A stretch of 64,000 nucleotides of DNA, taken from Cohnella nanjingensis. Lineage in GTDB: Bacteria > Bacillota > Bacilli > Paenibacillales > Paenibacillaceae. Below are positions 48,622 through 57,875 of this stretch, in pieces; positions within the stretch are counted from its first letter, which is position 1; each line of letters begins with the position of its first letter. The position numbers and the translations under genes are program-made. The DNA lies in assembly GCF_014212125.1 (NCBI RefSeq), contig NZ_JACJVP010000022.1:1-64000 (forward strand). Direction: 5' to 3'. The notes under the pieces were generated by a model. The model worked only from the letters and a program-made list of their open reading frames with translations, had not been told where the DNA came from and searched no databases.

Positions 48622-49407
48622 TTGTCACTGATGGGAGAGGAACGCAAAGGAGTCATCCTGGATCTATTGAATTTGGAGGGGCAGGTCAAGACCTTCGACT
48701 TGGTCCAGAAGCTGAACGTCTCATCCGAGACGATCCGCCGCTATCTGGAGGAGCTCGAAGCGGAGAACCGGCTGAAGCGCGTGTACGGGGGCGCCATCAA
48801 GATCAATCCGAGCAACGAGGAGCCCTCCTACCTCAAGCGGGAAGTGCTGTATGCCGCAGAGAAGCAGCGCATCGGCAAGCTGGCGGCCACGCTCGTGGAG
48901 GACAACGACGTGATCTTCCTCGACGACGGGACGACGCCGCTGCCGATGATCCAGTACCTGATGAACAAGAAACATCTGACGGTGCTCACCATCTCCATCC
49001 CGGCGCTGCATCTGTTGATGGAGTACAAGAACAAGGAGCTGTTCTCGGGGGAGATCTATCTCATCGGGGGCAAGGTGAATACGACCCACTCCCGGGTCAC
49101 CGGCTCGATCGCGGAGAAGATGGCGGGCTTGTTCCATGCGGACAAGGCGTTCGTCTCGATCGACGGGATCGTGCTGGGCAAAGGCATCACGTCCTTCGAC
49201 GCGGAGCGCGGACAGCTCGTCAATCGCGTCATCGAGAACGCCAAGCAGACGATTGTCTTGACGGACCGCACCAAGATCGGATTGACCCAGCTCTATCGGA
49301 CCGCCGACTGGCGCGATATCGATATCGTCATCAGCGACGTGGAGATCCCCAAAGGCTGGGAAGAGACGCTCGAAGAGCGCGGCGTCGTCTGGATGGCGGC
49401 GCCTTGA
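48622..49407 (+). CDS. DeoR/GlpR family transcriptional regulator
   Basis: This 261-residue regulator has an N-terminal DeoR HTH (LLNLEGQVKTFDLVQKLNVSSETIRRYLEELEAENRLKRVYGGAI) and a C-terminal sugar-phosphate sensing domain (IFLDDGTTPLPMIQYL, DKAFVSIDGIVLGKGITSFDAE, VLTDRTKIG). Family members repress sugar catabolic operons and are released by a sugar phosphate. No metabolic gene adjoins it, so its targets are elsewhere. TTG at 48622 fits the GGAAGGGG site; ATG at 48631 is an alternative. Confidence 0.87.
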   Translation: MSLMGEERKGVILDLLNLEGQVKTFDLVQKLNVSSETIRRYLEELEAENRLKRVYGGAIKINPSNEEPSYLKREVLYAAEKQRIGKLAATLVEDNDVIFLDDGTTPLPMIQYLMNKKHLTVLTISIPALHLLMEYKNKELFSGEIYLIGGKVNTTHSRVTGSIAEKMAGLFHADKAFVSIDGIVLGKGITSFDAERGQLVNRVIENAKQTIVLTDRTKIGLTQLYRTADWRDIDIVISDVEIPKGWEETLEERGVVWMAAP

Positions 49408-49447
49408 TGGCCCTGCCGCAGATTGCGGATTTTCCCGGGTATAGCGC

Positions 49448-49479
49448 AAGAGCCGTTAGGGCGACCTAACGGCTCTTTT
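49448..49479. terminator. Terminator after the DeoR gene
   Basis: AAGAGCCGTTAGG and CCTAACGGCTCTT with a GCGA loop, followed by TTA-rich sequence. 41 bp after the stop. Confidence 0.85.
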
Positions 49480-49633
49480 ATCTTGTCGGCATTTTCGGAC
49501 ATGAGGGCGACCAACACCTCCTTAATCCGTATGAAAAGGTCAATAGGGATGGCTTAATTATTTCTAGACTTGAGGCGGCTAGATTGCCATACTTGTCTGT
49601 GTCGAAGGGAATGGAAAGGAGAGCCTCGCTGCG

Positions 49634-50314
49634 ATGACCAAAATCCTAATCGCGGATGATGAAGCGCACATTCGCGAGTTGATGCGCTTATTTCTACGGA
49701 ATGAAGGGTTCGATACGGCGGAGGCGGCGAACGGTGCCGAAGCGCTCTCCATCATGGAAGGTTCGGTCGTCGATCTGGTCATCCTCGATATTATGATGCC
49801 GCTGATGGACGGTTGGGATCTGTGCATGGAGATTCGGGACCGGAATCCCGACATCCCCCTCCTGATGGTAACGGCTAAAGGCGAATCGGAGCATAAGGTG
49901 AAGGGCTTTCGGTTAGGAACGGACGACTACGTGACTAAGCCGTTCGATCCTGTCGAGCTGGTGATGAGAGTCAAAGCGCTGCTGAAGCGTTACCGAATCG
50001 CCGCTTCCCAGATGATTCGGTTGGGCGGGATCGTACTGAACCGTCGCAATTACAAAGTCATCCGAGGCGATGAGGAGCTGACCCTTCCGCTGAAGGAATT
50101 CGAGCTGCTGTTCAAGCTCGCCAGCCATCCGGGGCAGATCTTCACCCGGGAAGCGCTGATCGTGCAAATTTGGGGGATGGATTATGAAGGCGATGATCGG
50201 ACGGTGGACGTTCATATCAAAAGGCTGCGAGAACGGTTTGCCGGCGAGGCGCGGCACTTCCGCATCGAGACGGCCCGCAGTCTCGGATACCGGCTTGTGG
50301 TAAACGCGGAATGA
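49634..50314 (+). CDS. OmpR-family response regulator
   Basis: This 226-residue protein has a receiver domain (ILIADDEAHIRELMRLFL, phosphoacceptor Asp in VVDLVILDIMMPLMDGWDL, Lys in YVTKPFDPVELVMRV) and an OmpR winged helix (LPLKEFELLFKLASHPGQIFTREALIVQIWGMDYEGDDRTVDVHIKRLRERF). GGAAAGGAG precedes the ATG. It overlaps the kinase gene by 4 bp (ATGA) and pairs with it. Confidence 0.94.
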   Translation: MTKILIADDEAHIRELMRLFLRNEGFDTAEAANGAEALSIMEGSVVDLVILDIMMPLMDGWDLCMEIRDRNPDIPLLMVTAKGESEHKVKGFRLGTDDYVTKPFDPVELVMRVKALLKRYRIAASQMIRLGGIVLNRRNYKVIRGDEELTLPLKEFELLFKLASHPGQIFTREALIVQIWGMDYEGDDRTVDVHIKRLRERFAGEARHFRIETARSLGYRLVVNAE

Positions 50315-51699
50315 AAACGCTATATGTCCGCGTCGTGCTCACTTTCCTAGCTTCGATTATCATCGGATTGATCGCGGCTTTTGGGATCGGACTGGCCGTC
50401 TTCGAGAATAAGCTTAACGCATTGGGGCAGAAAGACATGATCGCGGCGGGCGATCATATCATCGGACTCTACGCGCAGACGAAGCCTCGCGATTTGGATG
50501 CGTTCATGAACCGCATCGCGGGGTTAACCTCCTATCCGATTCAACTCTTTACCGATGCAGGCGAAATGAAATCGTATGGCTGGTCAAAACCCGATGCTGC
50601 CGTCGCGATCGCGCCGGAATCCATCCGACAAGTCCGGGACGGCGAGATTTATCGGTCCAAGCAAAAGGTCGATCATACGTTATTCGTCGGTCTGCCGTTT
50701 TCCTTCGAGGGGAAGCCCTATTCGCTGTTCATCGTGTCCTCGTCCAAAAACGAAGCGACCATCATCCGCCTGATCGTGACGATTCTGCTCCTCGTCTTGG
50801 CGATTGGAAGCTTGTGCATCCTCGTTGCGGCCGGCTATTTGGTACGCCCCATCAAAGCGCTGACGAGAGCGACCAAACAGCTCGCGCAGGGCCATTTCGA
50901 AGTGGAATTAAAGACGAAACGGAAAGACGAGTTAGGAATGCTTGCCCATAGCTTTAACGAGACGGCGCGCGAGCTCCGACAATTGGAGACGATGCGGCAA
51001 GACTTTGTATCCAACGTATCGCACGAGATCCAGTCGCCGCTTACGTCCATAACCGGTTTCGCGAAGGCGTTGAAGTTCGACCGCCTGGTAACCGAAGACC
51101 ATCGGGGACGCTATCTGGATATTATCCTGGCCGAGAGCGAGCGGTTGTCCCGACTTAGCGAAAACTTGCTTAAGCTCGTCTCCCTCGAATCGGATCACCA
51201 TCCTTTCCAAGCCGCTACCTTCAACCTCGACGAGCAGATCAGACAAGTTGTCGTCTCCTCCGAGCCCCTCTGGTCCTCCAAAAACATCCGTATCGATCTG
51301 AAGCTCCCCGCTGCCGCGAAAATAACGGCCGACCCGGACCAGCTCAATCAAGTGTGGATCAATCTGCTGGGCAACAGCATCAAATTCACGCCCGACAGGG
51401 GCAAGATCCGAATCGCGCTCGTGCCGAACGGCAATGAGCTTGCCGTCACCATCGCCGATTCCGGAATCGGGATCTCGCCCGAAGAGCGAAACCGTATATT
51501 CGAGCGGTTCTACAAAACGGACCGGTCGCGAAGCGGCAGCGGGAGCGGTCTCGGCCTCGCCATCGTCAAGAAAATCATTGCGCTCCATCAGGGAAGCATC
51601 GAAGCGAGCGGGGCGATCGGCCAAGGCACGACGGTTACCGTGAAGCTCCCGGGCTGTCCGCCCGCCATTCGCGGGAAGACCGATCAGCGTTCCGGATAG
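50311..51699 (+). CDS. Two-component sensor histidine kinase
   Basis: This 462-residue kinase has two helices flanking an extracytoplasmic sensor (about residues 10-30 and 150-175), a HAMP domain (AAGYLVRPIKALTRATKQLAQG), the phosphoacceptor in FVSNVSHEIQSPLTSITGFAKAL and a HATPase with QVWINLLGNSIKF, IADSGIGISPEERNRIFERFYKTD and GSGLGLAIVKKI. Signal unknown. It shares an operon with the response regulator before it; the S41 protease gene follows by 79 bp. Confidence 0.93.
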   Translation: MKTLYVRVVLTFLASIIIGLIAAFGIGLAVFENKLNALGQKDMIAAGDHIIGLYAQTKPRDLDAFMNRIAGLTSYPIQLFTDAGEMKSYGWSKPDAAVAIAPESIRQVRDGEIYRSKQKVDHTLFVGLPFSFEGKPYSLFIVSSSKNEATIIRLIVTILLLVLAIGSLCILVAAGYLVRPIKALTRATKQLAQGHFEVELKTKRKDELGMLAHSFNETARELRQLETMRQDFVSNVSHEIQSPLTSITGFAKALKFDRLVTEDHRGRYLDIILAESERLSRLSENLLKLVSLESDHHPFQAATFNLDEQIRQVVVSSEPLWSSKNIRIDLKLPAAAKITADPDQLNQVWINLLGNSIKFTPDRGKIRIALVPNGNELAVTIADSGIGISPEERNRIFERFYKTDRSRSGSGSGLGLAIVKKIIALHQGSIEASGAIGQGTTVTVKLPGCPPAIRGKTDQRSG

Positions 51700-51778
51700 A
51701 CATTCCAGTTCACGCTCCGTTCATATTTCTCCAATACGTTGTCAAGGAAAGCGGATAACGGACTGGGGGACATGACAA

Positions 51779-53476
51779 ATGAGCATGGCAGGGAATGTAT
51801 TCGGTTCTTGGATGTGGTTAACCGTCTATGAAATGGGGTTAATCCTCCTCAATCTCACGGTACTCGTAGGGCTGGCGGTGCCCGTTCAAAAGCGTTATAG
51901 GTGGTTCGATTTCTTGCCAAGCGCCGGGGTCGCGATCGCGATAGCAAGTATGCTAAACGGGGATACGACCCTTCTGGCGTGGTTGATCTACGCCTTAACG
52001 GCCATTTTATTCTTCTGTACGGTGAAGAACGTATTCCGACCCGCCCGTCGCATCCCTACGCGCAAGTTTAAGATCGCAAGGGCCATCCTGTGCGCGTGCG
52101 GCGTCATCCCCCTCGGAATCGCGTTGATGGTTGCGGGAGAGACCCGGTACAACCCGGTCAGTCATTTCGGCGATATGGGCTACGCCCAGGCTTTCGTCCA
52201 TTTGAATGCGCGACTATCCGAGGAGTATCCGTTCGGGGATTGGAAGAAGGTGGACTGGGATCGACTAAAGCGCAAGTACGAGCCGATATTTGAAAAAGCG
52301 GAGCAAACGAAGGACAAAGATTTATACTATAAAACGTTGAGGGAATATTTATTTTCGCTCCGGGACGGACATATCAAAATCGCGAACGAACGGCTATATG
52401 ACGGCAATACCGTCTTCAAGCATGAAGCGGGCGGCGGCTTGGGGATCAGCGCGATCCGGTTGGACGACGGGAAAGTGCTCGTAGATTTGGTTCTGAAGGA
52501 CAGTCCCGCCGAGAGAAGCGGAATCAAGCTTGGCGCGGAGATCGTCAGTTGGAATGGCGAACCCGCAAAGGATGTCTATGCGCGCGCTTCATGGAGCGAA
52601 AGCCCGATGGCGACGGACGGCGACCGGCTATTCAACCAAGGACGGTTCATGGCGAGGGCTCCGATCGGACAGGAAGTTCGAATCGCTTATCGAAATAGAG
52701 ACGACCATGAACTGAAAAACGTCGCTTTAAAGGCGTATGACGACCATTACGAGACACTAAAGCGAACGAGAGCCAAGTGGAGCGAGACGGATGCGCCCAT
52801 CGAAGCCTCCGTACTGAGCAACGGATACGGCTATGTGAAGATTAGATATTTCCTCCCTAGCAAGACAATCTCCAACCCGGAGAAGGTGTTAAAAGAAGCG
52901 TTGAACCTGTTCCGCGACCGGCAGGTGAAAGGTATCGTCATAGACGTCAGGGATAACCCGGGCGGCGACGACGATCTTGTCGCTTCGATGGCCGGCTTCT
53001 TCGTGGACAAGAAGAGGTTGTATGAATACGTGAGCTATTATAGCCGCATCACCCGGAGATTCGAGATCAACGCCATGGAGACCCGCATCATCAAACCCGC
53101 CGAACCCCGTTATACGGGGAACGTCGCGATATTAATCAACCATCGAACCGGAAGCTCCGGCGAAGGCTTGCCTATCGCGCTCAAGGGAATGCCTCATGTC
53201 AAGATCGTTGGATTCACGTCTACGAATGGCTCCTTTGGCGTCGTGACCGGTCCGATACGCGTGGAGATGCCGGAGGGCTACCTCCTTCAATTCCCGGACG
53301 GCAGATCGCTGAATCAAGACAAAGTCATTCAAGGGGACAGCGATGATACGGGGCAAGGCGGAGGCATTCCCGATATCCGAATCCCTTTGAACGAACAAAA
53401 CTTTGAAGAAAAATATATTCAAGGTCAAGACGTTGAACTGAACTATGCGATAGACGCATTGGCGCGCATGAAGTAG
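51779..53476 (+). CDS. Membrane-anchored S41 family peptidase with PDZ domain
   Basis: This 565-residue protein has three to four N-terminal helices (about residues 15-115), an extracytoplasmic helical domain, a PDZ-like part (GGGLGISAIRLDDGKVLVDLVLKDSPAERSGIKLGAEIVSWNGEP), and an S41 catalytic domain with YVKIRYFLP, KGIVIDVRDNPGGDDDLVASMAGFF and the nucleophile region LINHRTGSSGEGLPIALKG. Tail-specific proteases of this clan use a Ser-Lys dyad; the Ser in TGSSGE is the likely nucleophile. It may belong to the regulon of the adjacent two-component system and process an envelope protein. Confidence 0.85.
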   Translation: MSMAGNVFGSWMWLTVYEMGLILLNLTVLVGLAVPVQKRYRWFDFLPSAGVAIAIASMLNGDTTLLAWLIYALTAILFFCTVKNVFRPARRIPTRKFKIARAILCACGVIPLGIALMVAGETRYNPVSHFGDMGYAQAFVHLNARLSEEYPFGDWKKVDWDRLKRKYEPIFEKAEQTKDKDLYYKTLREYLFSLRDGHIKIANERLYDGNTVFKHEAGGGLGISAIRLDDGKVLVDLVLKDSPAERSGIKLGAEIVSWNGEPAKDVYARASWSESPMATDGDRLFNQGRFMARAPIGQEVRIAYRNRDDHELKNVALKAYDDHYETLKRTRAKWSETDAPIEASVLSNGYGYVKIRYFLPSKTISNPEKVLKEALNLFRDRQVKGIVIDVRDNPGGDDDLVASMAGFFVDKKRLYEYVSYYSRITRRFEINAMETRIIKPAEPRYTGNVAILINHRTGSSGEGLPIALKGMPHVKIVGFTSTNGSFGVVTGPIRVEMPEGYLLQFPDGRSLNQDKVIQGDSDDTGQGGGIPDIRIPLNEQNFEEKYIQGQDVELNYAIDALARMK

Positions 53477-53518
53477 TGGAAGCGCAGGTACAGGAACAAG
53501 GTTGGTATTCCAGACCCT

Positions 53519-53547
53519 AAAACCCTCAGCGGTTGGCTGAGGGTTTT
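53519..53547. terminator. Bidirectional terminator
   Basis: AAAACCCTCAGC and GCTGAGGGTTTT with a short loop between convergent genes; both strands have T-tracts. Confidence 0.88.
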
Positions 53548-53567
53548 CTAGCAGACTGGATATCGCA

Positions 53568-54218
53568 TCACTGATAAATGAATTCCCGCTCCTCGCGTTT
53601 CTCGTACATCTCCCAGTACACCTGACCGATTCGATCCGGGTCGAAGTGGGTGCCCTCCTTCACGCTCCCCGCGATGGTGACCGTGCCCACATAGATTCCC
53701 TGCGGCGCCAGTTCGTCGCCCAGGGTGTAGACCAGGCTGCGCATCGCGGCCTTACCGATCGAGAGCGACGCATAGTCGGCCGAAGGATGATGCGCGAGCC
53801 CTCCGCCTGTAAATAGAATCGTGCCGCTGCCTCGCGCGACGAAGTCCGGGATGACCTGCCGAGCGCTGCTTAATGCGCCGACGACGTTCACCTTCAAATC
53901 GTCCAGTAGCTGGTTCTCCGTCAGCGTCGAGGCGGTGCCTCCTCGAATCACGGCCGCATTGTAGACGAGCGTATCCGGCACGCCGTATTGGGATCGAATG
54001 CGTTCGAATACGGCTTGGAGGGAGTGGGGATCCGTAGCGTCTGCGGTTAGACCGTAGGCTTCGATGTCCTGAGACGCCAGACTGCGGACGTGTCCGGCCA
54101 ATGCCTCCTCGCTCCTGGAGACGAGTACGACTCTGAATCCCCGCCGACCGAACACGCGGGCCACGCCTGAGCTTACGCCGACGCCCGCTCCGACGATCAC
54201 GATGGTCTTTTTGTCCAC
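53568..54218 (-). CDS. SDR-like oxidoreductase with altered active-site spacing
   Basis: This 216-residue Rossmann protein has the cofactor loop VGAGVGVSSGVARVFGRRG, YNAAVIRGG and FTGGGLAHHPSADYASLSIGKAAMRSL. The usual YxxxK pair is not present in that spacing: Tyr and Lys are seven apart in YASLSIGK, as in a subgroup of small SDRs. Activity on a carbonyl substrate is inferred. It begins with GTG at 54218 behind GGGAGA and is divergent from an Lrp-type regulator, its probable controller. Confidence 0.78.
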   Translation of the reverse strand: MDKKTIVIVGAGVGVSSGVARVFGRRGFRVVLVSRSEEALAGHVRSLASQDIEAYGLTADATDPHSLQAVFERIRSQYGVPDTLVYNAAVIRGGTASTLTENQLLDDLKVNVVGALSSARQVIPDFVARGSGTILFTGGGLAHHPSADYASLSIGKAAMRSLVYTLGDELAPQGIYVGTVTIAGSVKEGTHFDPDRIGQVYWEMYEKREEREFIYQ

Positions 54219-54377
54219 TTTGGTTTCTCTCCCTTATTTGGCGGCTTCTTTACACCTCTTATTATATTTGATATCATTCGGGCAATACATGCCAATACCA
54301 AGGCACATTCGACTAATGACTAAGGTATTCAAACTATATGTGATGAATGAACTTGAAATGATAAGGAGATCATCCGA

Positions 54378-54830
54378 ATGGATCAAGTGGATAGACAGAT
54401 CCTGCTATACCTCCAGGACAACGCCAGAATCTCGATGACGGAGCTAGGCAAGACGGTCGGATTGACGCAACCGGCCGTGACGGAGAGGGTACGGAGACTA
54501 GAGGAGCGCGGGATCATTAAAGACTATCGCGCCATGGTCGCCCGCGAGAAGATCGGAAAGACGGCCTTGGCCTTTATCTGGTTCCGCGCCTCGGATTGTT
54601 CGAGCTTCCATGCGTTCTGCCAGAGCGCTCCAGAAATCGTAGAGTGTCATCGGATCAGCGGAGAATACAATCATCTGCTGAAAGTCGTCGCCGATTCGCT
54701 GCCCGCGCTGGAGCTCCTCGAGAACGAGCTCGCGAGGTACGGGAAGTTCGCGACCTCCATCGCGCTCTCCTCCCCCGTCGAATACAAGGGCATCGTGCCT
54801 GCGATGCCCGAGGCGAAGAATAATGATTAA
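54378..54830 (+). CDS. Lrp/AsnC family transcriptional regulator
   Basis: This 150-residue protein has an N-terminal HTH (MDQVDRQILLYLQDNARISMTELGKTVGLTQPAVTERVRRLEERGIIKDYRAMV) and a C-terminal RAM ligand-binding domain (ECHRISGEYNHLLKVVADSLPALELLE). Such proteins sense amino acids or other small molecules. AAGGAG precedes the ATG. The divergent SDR gene 160 bp away is the most likely target. Confidence 0.9.
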   Translation: MDQVDRQILLYLQDNARISMTELGKTVGLTQPAVTERVRRLEERGIIKDYRAMVAREKIGKTALAFIWFRASDCSSFHAFCQSAPEIVECHRISGEYNHLLKVVADSLPALELLENELARYGKFATSIALSSPVEYKGIVPAMPEAKNND

Positions 54831-54854
54831 TCGCACTACCTATGTGCGACTCCC

Positions 54855-55988
54855 CTACAACACCCGATCGGCCCAAGGAATCCTGCGCAGCAGGCCGGCG
54901 ATACCGAAGCAGAGCGCCGTTGCCAGCAAGCCGGCGATAAGGAACTTCAGCATGGCGGGGAGCGTTCCCCCGCGCAGCGTATAACATACCGCGACCACGA
55001 TCGGCGGATGAATGATATAGACGGCATAGGCGCGATTGGCCAGCCACGTCATCCACGGGCTCTGTCGATCGAATCGGCCCCGGAACCGTACGAGCAGGTA
55101 CATGATCATCCCTAGCGCGACGAACGGTTCCCAGAACGCATAGAAGAGCGCAAGCCAACTCCATCCGCCGTTGATGCTTGCTTCGTCCGGTCCCAGCAAG
55201 CCTCCCAACACCACGGCAATCGGGAGAAACGGAATGACGCAGAGGGAGATCCTGAACCAGAATCGTGCGGTTGCCGCCGACAGGAGCGTGAACCAGTCCC
55301 GACGATAGGCGACGATCCCGACAACAAATAGGAAGACGTAGGAGGAGAAGTACCCGAGCTGCAAACCTAGCACTTCCTCGCCGGTCGGCATGATCAGTCG
55401 TATGAGGAACGATGCGGCACCGATGAGGAGCGCGGACAGGAAGATGGCCGTATGCGAGGGAAACGCCGATGGACGGTCCGCGCCGATCGCCAGTCTTCTC
55501 TGTCGCATCAAGCCGCGGACGATCACATACACGATCGCCATATAGAGCAGCGTCTCCACGAACCACAGCGGACCCCAATTCACCAGCCGGAACGTCAAGA
55601 CGTACTCACGATAAAAGTCCCCATACGTCCCCTTGCCCGCCGGCGCAATCGCGTATATCAACGAAGGTCCGATCAGGAAGACATAGATAAGAAGGGGGAT
55701 GCCCAGCCGGATGAACCGCTCCTTCAGGAAACGCGCCGCCCCTTTCCGGTCATAGGAAGCCGGGATGAAGTATCCCGACAGCAGGAAGAAGAAACCCATG
55801 AAGAACGCCTGATTCACGCCGGTGAACAAAGACAGTATCCCCGTCGTCGCGGTAAGCTCATCGCTCGTGTATTCGATGTAGTACCACGACCCTGAAGCCC
55901 CGTAGGTAATCGCCGTATGATGCCAGATGACGAGCGCCGTCAAGAAGACTCTCAGCGAATCGATGTACCGCAAACGCGATTGTTCCAC
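54855..55988 (-). CDS. Acyltransferase 3 family membrane protein
   Basis: This 377-residue protein has about ten helices and the acyltransferase 3 signature: RYIDSLRVFLTALVIWHHTAITYG (catalytic His in H-H), FFMGFFFLLSGYFIPASYDRKGAARFLKERFIRLGIPL, and a C-terminal AYAVYIIHPPIVV. Such enzymes add acetyl or other acyl groups to extracellular glycans or exported molecules. The GTG at 55988 sits 6-7 nt after GGGAGGG; a longer frame to 56177 overlaps the kinase relic. Confidence 0.85.
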   Translation of the reverse strand: MEQSRLRYIDSLRVFLTALVIWHHTAITYGASGSWYYIEYTSDELTATTGILSLFTGVNQAFFMGFFFLLSGYFIPASYDRKGAARFLKERFIRLGIPLLIYVFLIGPSLIYAIAPAGKGTYGDFYREYVLTFRLVNWGPLWFVETLLYMAIVYVIVRGLMRQRRLAIGADRPSAFPSHTAIFLSALLIGAASFLIRLIMPTGEEVLGLQLGYFSSYVFLFVVGIVAYRRDWFTLLSAATARFWFRISLCVIPFLPIAVVLGGLLGPDEASINGGWSWLALFYAFWEPFVALGMIMYLLVRFRGRFDRQSPWMTWLANRAYAVYIIHPPIVVAVCYTLRGGTLPAMLKFLIAGLLATALCFGIAGLLRRIPWADRVL

Positions 55989-56139
55989 CTTGTTCCCTCC
56001 CGGTATGGGCATCTGAATTGATCTAAGTATAACAATCCCGGATCGATCGCGAATCTGCCAAACGGTAGAGCGCGCATCCAAAAAACCGCGAACGGCCGTT
56101 CTCGGCTTTCTTCCTTTTGGCATTGCGTCTATCCAAAAG

Positions 56140-56823
56140 TCACGGTTCGAATCGGGCGATACCCTGTCGGACGGCAAATACGGCGATCTGCGTACGGTCG
56201 CGGAACTCCAGTACTTTGCGGACCGCCTGCAGTTGAACGAGCAGCGTCGTCATCGCATGCCCGACGGTGTCGTGGATCTCTATGGCGATGCGGATCCGCT
56301 CGCGATTGACGGCTATCTCCTTGTCGTTCTGGGCGTAAGCGCGAAGCTGCCGGTGGGATTGCTCAAGCTCGGCATACAAACTGGCGATTCGGATGCGAGA
56401 GGTCCGATAGTAGCGGATGAGCGATCCGATGAGGGTGGCGAAGACGACGAAGGCCGTGCTCACGATATACATCGTCAGCTCGACGTGGCCGCAGATCCGA
56501 CTTTCGAGGACGATCTGCGCGATGAGGAGGAGCGGAAGGCAGATCGCCCACGCGACGTTCAGCCAGCGGTGATCCAGGTGCATGAATACCGAAAAGGCGA
56601 CCAACCCTAGAAACAATAAGTACGGCGCGGCGGCCAAGAGATCGACAATGGCCAAAACGAGCAGGGATCGGCGATCGGAGACGTAAGGATACAGCAGGCT
56701 GGCGACGGTTAGGACGGCCAAGGTCGCGACGATATACACCGTGATCCACGCGCCGTAGCCCGCGTCGGAGAAATAATAAATACAGCTGAGGAGGATGAAA
56801 AAACCGATTCGCAGCAGAGACAA
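56140..56823 (-). pseudogene. In-frame fusion relic of a NarL-type sensor kinase and its response regulator
   Basis: The frame encodes four to five membrane helices, a coiled linker and the HisKA_3 phosphoacceptor helix ERIRIAIEIHDTVGHAMTTLLVQLQAVRK, then passes straight into VLEFRDRTQIAVFAVRQG, which is the last helix of a LuxR/NarL response-regulator DNA-binding domain. The kinase ATPase domain and nearly the whole regulator are missing, as expected for one in-frame deletion across two adjacent genes. The 5' end also lacks a good start (TTG at 56823, stop just before). It cannot work as a kinase. Confidence 0.82.
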
Positions 56824-57138
56824 GAACAGATAGCTTCAGGGACGTCTCTCCTCCGGCTCTCCGCTCCCCGCCTGGGATGCTTCCATCATGGAGTCAACGC
56901 CTTTCCGAGGCACCGAATGGGCGAAGCAATGTCCCTTTATTTTACAGCATTTCGGAACGGAGCACGCCTGTTATTTTTACCGGAAAGAGGTCCTGCTTTC
57001 AGGTCCAAGCGAGAAACGAACGATTGGTCGTATTGCGGATTGCCTCTTTACGGTTATCTCGCCCCATTCGGACCCGCAAAAACCCGCTCCGCCGGTATCC
57101 GAACCGATCCGCCACTGGAAATAGATGATCGGAATCAT

Positions 57139-57660
57139 CTATTTCTTCACCATCAGACCCGGCATCTCCATCGCCATCGACACGTTGCACAGCATCCCTC
57201 TGGCCAGGAAGTCCGAAGTCCGCTCTTCGGCATCCGCAAAGCCGGCTTCCGCAAAAGCACGCTCCGCCTGCTGCTTCACTTGACTTATACCCTGTCTCAT
57301 GACATCGCGCACCGGCGTCTCCCGTATGGTTTGCGCCTGCATCTGCAGCAAGATCTCGCTGCGGTGCGATTCCATGATCGCCTCGTAGGCCCGGATCAAG
57401 GCGATCTCCAGTTGCTCCGGCGCGACCGTGTCGATCACCTGCTGAAAAGACTTGGCTATCCGCTCCCAAGATACCTCCAGCGCTTCGACCAGCAGCGATT
57501 CCTTCGTGAAGAACCGGTAGACGTAGGGCTGAGAGATCGCCGCGCGTTCCGCGACCTGGGCCGTCGTCGCCCGGTAGTAACCGATCTCGGCGAATACCTC
57601 GATCGCTGCCGCGACGATATCCGTACGGCGGCTAACCGACGTTGCCGTTCCTTTGGCCAT
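57139..57660 (-). CDS. TetR family transcriptional regulator
   Basis: This 173-residue regulator has its HTH at residues 10-57 (TDIVAAAIEVFAEIGYYRATTAQVAERAAISQPYVYRFFTKESLL). It is a little shorter than most family members. It lies downstream of a truncated MFS gene and an alditol oxidase gene on the same strand; originally it probably controlled the pump. A palindrome lies 26 bp before its start. The 310 bp between it and the kinase relic (56824-57138) show no recognisable gene. Confidence 0.87.
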   Translation of the reverse strand: MAKGTATSVSRRTDIVAAAIEVFAEIGYYRATTAQVAERAAISQPYVYRFFTKESLLVEALEVSWERIAKSFQQVIDTVAPEQLEIALIRAYEAIMESHRSEILLQMQAQTIRETPVRDVMRQGISQVKQQAERAFAEAGFADAEERTSDFLARGMLCNVSMAMEMPGLMVKK

Positions 57661-57685
57661 CGTTGTCCACCCGCTCTCTTCTTTT

Positions 57686-57701
57686 GTGATTGGTTAATCA
57701 C
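57686..57701. promoter_or_regulatory. Operator candidate for the TetR gene
   Basis: GTGATTGGTTAATCAC is a 16-bp palindrome with 6-bp arms upstream of the TetR start. A possible promoter (TTGCAA with TATAGT, 17 bp apart, minus strand) lies before it. Confidence 0.6.
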
Positions 57702-57837
57702 TAACTATGAGCTTACTATAATACAGATCCGCTTCCATTGCAAGCCATTTACCGTCGCGCCCTCGATCGTGAACACGTTTTCCAATGACTTTAAAGTGCT
57801 CAAACGGTTCGATCCGGATACGCTGGCTGAACACCAG

Positions 57838-57861
57838 ACAAGCGGCCCATGGGCCGCTTGT
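57838..57861. terminator. Hairpin after the MFS relic
   Basis: ACAAGCGGCC and GGCCGCTTGT pair around a 4-nt loop, with TTTTG following on the plus strand only. Confidence 0.5.
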
Positions 57862-57875
57862 TTTGCGCATCTTTT

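Noticed and set aside
56877..57128. Protein-coding gene between the kinase relic and the TetR gene
   Set aside because: Several overlapping frames of 78-83 codons exist but none has a good ribosome site or a recognisable motif.
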